A stretch of 13,892 nucleotides of DNA from Adlercreutzia rubneri (GTDB lineage: Bacteria; Actinomycetota; Coriobacteriia; Coriobacteriales; Eggerthellaceae). The stretch lies in the NCBI RefSeq assembly GCF_009755265.1, contig NZ_WPOO01000032.1:1-13892 (forward strand), written 5' to 3'. The translations under genes and the position numbers were made by a program. This document shows, in pieces, positions 12,227-13,892 of this stretch (positions are counted from its first letter, which is position 1; every line of letters starts with the position of its first letter). Under the pieces are notes generated by a model. It saw only the letters and a program-made list of their open reading frames with translations, was not told the DNA's origin and ran no database searches.

Positions 12227-13892
12227 ATGTCTGAAGTATGCGTGGAGCTAGTTGGAAAGCTTGTTGAGGAAATGCTCGGACTGTCAAAAGAAGAACTAAG
12301 CCCTTCGGATAATCTTATCAGTTTGGGGCTAGGATCTCTTGACATTATGAGAATAGCTGGGTTGCTAACAAAGAATGGCTGCAATGTTACCTTTTCAGAA
12401 TTGGTTTCGAATCCCTGTATGGCTTCTTGGGTAAATTTTGCAAGAGAGAGGTCTGCGAGAAGCTCGTCTAATGGTAGCCCTCTCCTCGGTTCCGCAAATT
12501 ACAGCAAAGGCGACCCCTTTCCGATCACGTCCGTCCAACATGCCTATATGGTTGGAAGGCGAGACGGACAGGAGCTAGGGGGAACCGCTTGTCACGCTTA
12601 TATGGAATTCGAATGCGGATCTCTCGATGCGGCCAAACTCGAACGCGCAGTGGAACTTCTTATTCTAAGGCATCCCATGCTGCGCGCCCGGTTCTCTGAT
12701 GACGGAACAGCCCGCATCGAAGACAAAGTAACTTGGAAGGGACTAACCACCTACAGAGTGGAAGGAGCAGGCAATCCCGACTCGAGGATTGAAGGTATTC
12801 GCCAAGAATTAAGTCACCTACGTTTCGACATCGAGCAAGACGATCTCATAGATGTACGCCTTACTGTCGTATCACCGAAACGCACTATCATGCATATCAA
12901 CGTCGACCTTCTTGCAGCTGATGTGCTTAGCATCCAAGTTCTCTTAGAGGATCTAGCGCATCTCTACGACGGAACGGATCTCGCCCCCATCGAGATAGAC
13001 TTCATGGAGTATGCGAGAAGAACCGGAATCGGAGAAGACGCACGAAACGAGGATAGAGAATACTGGCTGAATCGAATAGACAACATGCCAGGCGGCCCCT
13101 CTTTGCCACTGAAAGCCCCTATGGAGAGTATCAAAAGATCTCAATTCACTCGTATGGAGTACTTAATTGATTCTAAGTCTTGGAAGAACTTCACCGAGAA
13201 AGGACGGCAAATCGGGGTTACCCAATCTATGGGCATCGCCGCTGTTTATGCCAAGGCTCTTTCTCGATGGAGCGAAGACAAGAAATTTCTTCTCAACCTT
13301 CCGCTGTTCAACAGAAAACCAATTCACCCAGACGTTGACAAGATCGTATCCGACTTCACCTCTCTTATCCTTCTTGAGGCTGATTGCGCAAACGCAATTT
13401 CCCTTCTTGAACTAGCTTCTCAAATGCAAGGACGCTTTCAGCAGGATGTTGCGCACTCTTCATTTGGAGCTGTAGAGGTTTTGAGAGAGCTTTCTCACCG
13501 TTGCCCAAACGATCCCAAGAAAGCCCCTGTTGTATTCGCTAGCAATATCGGCACCCAATTTATCTCCAACAAAGTGGAAGATGTTTTCGGTCCCTTGTCG
13601 AAGATGCTAGCAGAAACACCACAGGTATTGCTGGATCATCAGATATACGATCATAAAAACGGGTTGCTTTTGGCGTGGGATTACGTTTCCGAATTGCTTG
13701 ATGACAAAATAGCCAAACAGATGTTTGAGGCATATTGCACAGCAGTGCGCTTCTACTGCGAAAACGACTGGTCGGAGCCGTTCCCCGACCTGCTGCCCCC
13801 TTCGCAGCGCGCGGCGCGCGCCGAGGCGAACTCGGAGGGGGCCGACCTCGGCGGCGGGACGCTCCACGGACGGTTCTTCGCCCGCGCCCAGG
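12227..13892 (+). CDS. Nonribosomal peptide synthetase, N-terminal part: aryl carrier protein, heterocyclization domain (HMWP2/PchE-like)
   Basis: Open for 555 codons to the window edge; the 3' end is missing. ATG at 12227 has AAAGGGCGG upstream. Residues 1-70 are a carrier protein with the phosphopantetheine serine S37 in LGLGSLDIMRI. After a serine-rich linker (about 76-98), residues about 100-525 are a cyclization (Cy) domain: FPITSVQHAYMVGR, RHPMLRARF, the Cy signature D227-x4-D232-x2-S235 in DLLAADVLS, YWLNRIDNMPGG, LPLFNRKP (358-365) and SDFTSL (D376). Such domains condense an acyl group with Cys/Ser/Thr and close a thiazoline or oxazoline. The aryl carrier-Cy order is that of yersiniabactin HMWP2 and pyochelin PchE. 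The next segment (LLPPSQRAARAEAN, then LHGRFFARAQ) is the usual lead-in to the following domain. Base composition jumps to about 82% G+C after about 13750 while the frame stays open. Confidence 0.9.
   Translation, partial: MSEVCVELVGKLVEEMLGLSKEELSPSDNLISLGLGSLDIMRIAGLLTKNGCNVTFSELVSNPCMASWVNFARERSARSSSNGSPLLGSANYSKGDPFPITSVQHAYMVGRRDGQELGGTACHAYMEFECGSLDAAKLERAVELLILRHPMLRARFSDDGTARIEDKVTWKGLTTYRVEGAGNPDSRIEGIRQELSHLRFDIEQDDLIDVRLTVVSPKRTIMHINVDLLAADVLSIQVLLEDLAHLYDGTDLAPIEIDFMEYARRTGIGEDARNEDREYWLNRIDNMPGGPSLPLKAPMESIKRSQFTRMEYLIDSKSWKNFTEKGRQIGVTQSMGIAAVYAKALSRWSEDKKFLLNLPLFNRKPIHPDVDKIVSDFTSLILLEADCANAISLLELASQMQGRFQQDVAHSSFGAVEVLRELSHRCPNDPKKAPVVFASNIGTQFISNKVEDVFGPLSKMLAETPQVLLDHQIYDHKNGLLLAWDYVSELLDDKIAKQMFEAYCTAVRFYCENDWSEPFPDLLPPSQRAARAEANSEGADLGGGTLHGRFFARAQ

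Noticed and set aside
1..13892. CRISPR arrays, tRNA and rRNA genes, complete insertion sequences
   Set aside because: No regularly spaced direct repeats, no cloverleaf or rRNA-like sequence, and no transposase with flanking inverted repeats were found on either strand.

Overview
The window looks like an accessory region of a high-GC bacterium. Two core-type genes (metK, ahcY) are strongly GC-rich: hand counts of 60-base samples give 43/60 and 45/60 G+C. The other genes are mostly near 43-57% G+C. The flanking DNA carries a sigma-factor gene of the kind found in Gram-positive conjugative elements. A gut Actinomycetota such as Coriobacteriia/Eggerthellaceae would fit, but this is an inference and not shown by any marker gene here.

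Layout. (1) Positions 1-827, minus strand: a fragment of an integrative/conjugative-type element, with a small 49-residue protein, an intrinsic terminator and a sigma-70 region-4 protein whose ribosome binding site is buried in a hairpin. (2) Positions 828-1374: a gene-poor junction rich in inverted repeats, with one short open-frame remnant. (3) Positions 9725 down to 1375, minus strand: seven co-directional, closely spaced genes, probably one operon. In transcription order they are two fused ABC transporter half-molecules (YbtP/YbtQ- or IrtA/IrtB-like, overlapping by 11 bases), a short MntR/DtxR-family metalloregulator, S-adenosylmethionine synthetase, cysteine synthase, adenosylhomocysteinase and an EntD-type phosphopantetheinyl transferase. 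(4) Positions 9862-10539, plus strand: a TetR-family regulator divergent from the transporter genes. (5) Positions 10540-12081, minus strand: a stand-alone aryl-acid AMP ligase (EntE/YbtE-type) whose stop codon abuts the TetR stop. (6) From 12227 to the right edge, plus strand: the first 555 codons of a large nonribosomal peptide synthetase with an aryl carrier protein, a heterocyclization domain and the start of the next region.

How the genes fit together (inference from families): the ligase activates an aryl acid, and its pocket residues resemble salicylate rather than 2,3-dihydroxybenzoate enzymes. It loads the aryl group on the synthetase's aryl carrier domain, which the phosphopantetheinyl transferase has primed. 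The cyclization domain would join the aryl group to cysteine (or Ser/Thr) and close a thiazoline/oxazoline ring, as in yersiniabactin and pyochelin. Cysteine synthase can supply cysteine. SAM synthetase plus adenosylhomocysteinase can supply SAM and remove the by-product of methylation. The ABC pair would move the metallophore or its metal complex, and the metalloregulator and TetR protein would control expression. A metallophore cluster that carries its own methionine-cycle and cysteine genes is the most notable feature of the window.

The cluster is a base-composition mosaic. The clearest break is inside the synthetase gene near 13750, where the reading frame passes from about 48% G+C to about 82% G+C at the end of the cyclization domain. 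Salicylate synthase, the rest of the synthetase and any reductase or thioesterase are not in the window.
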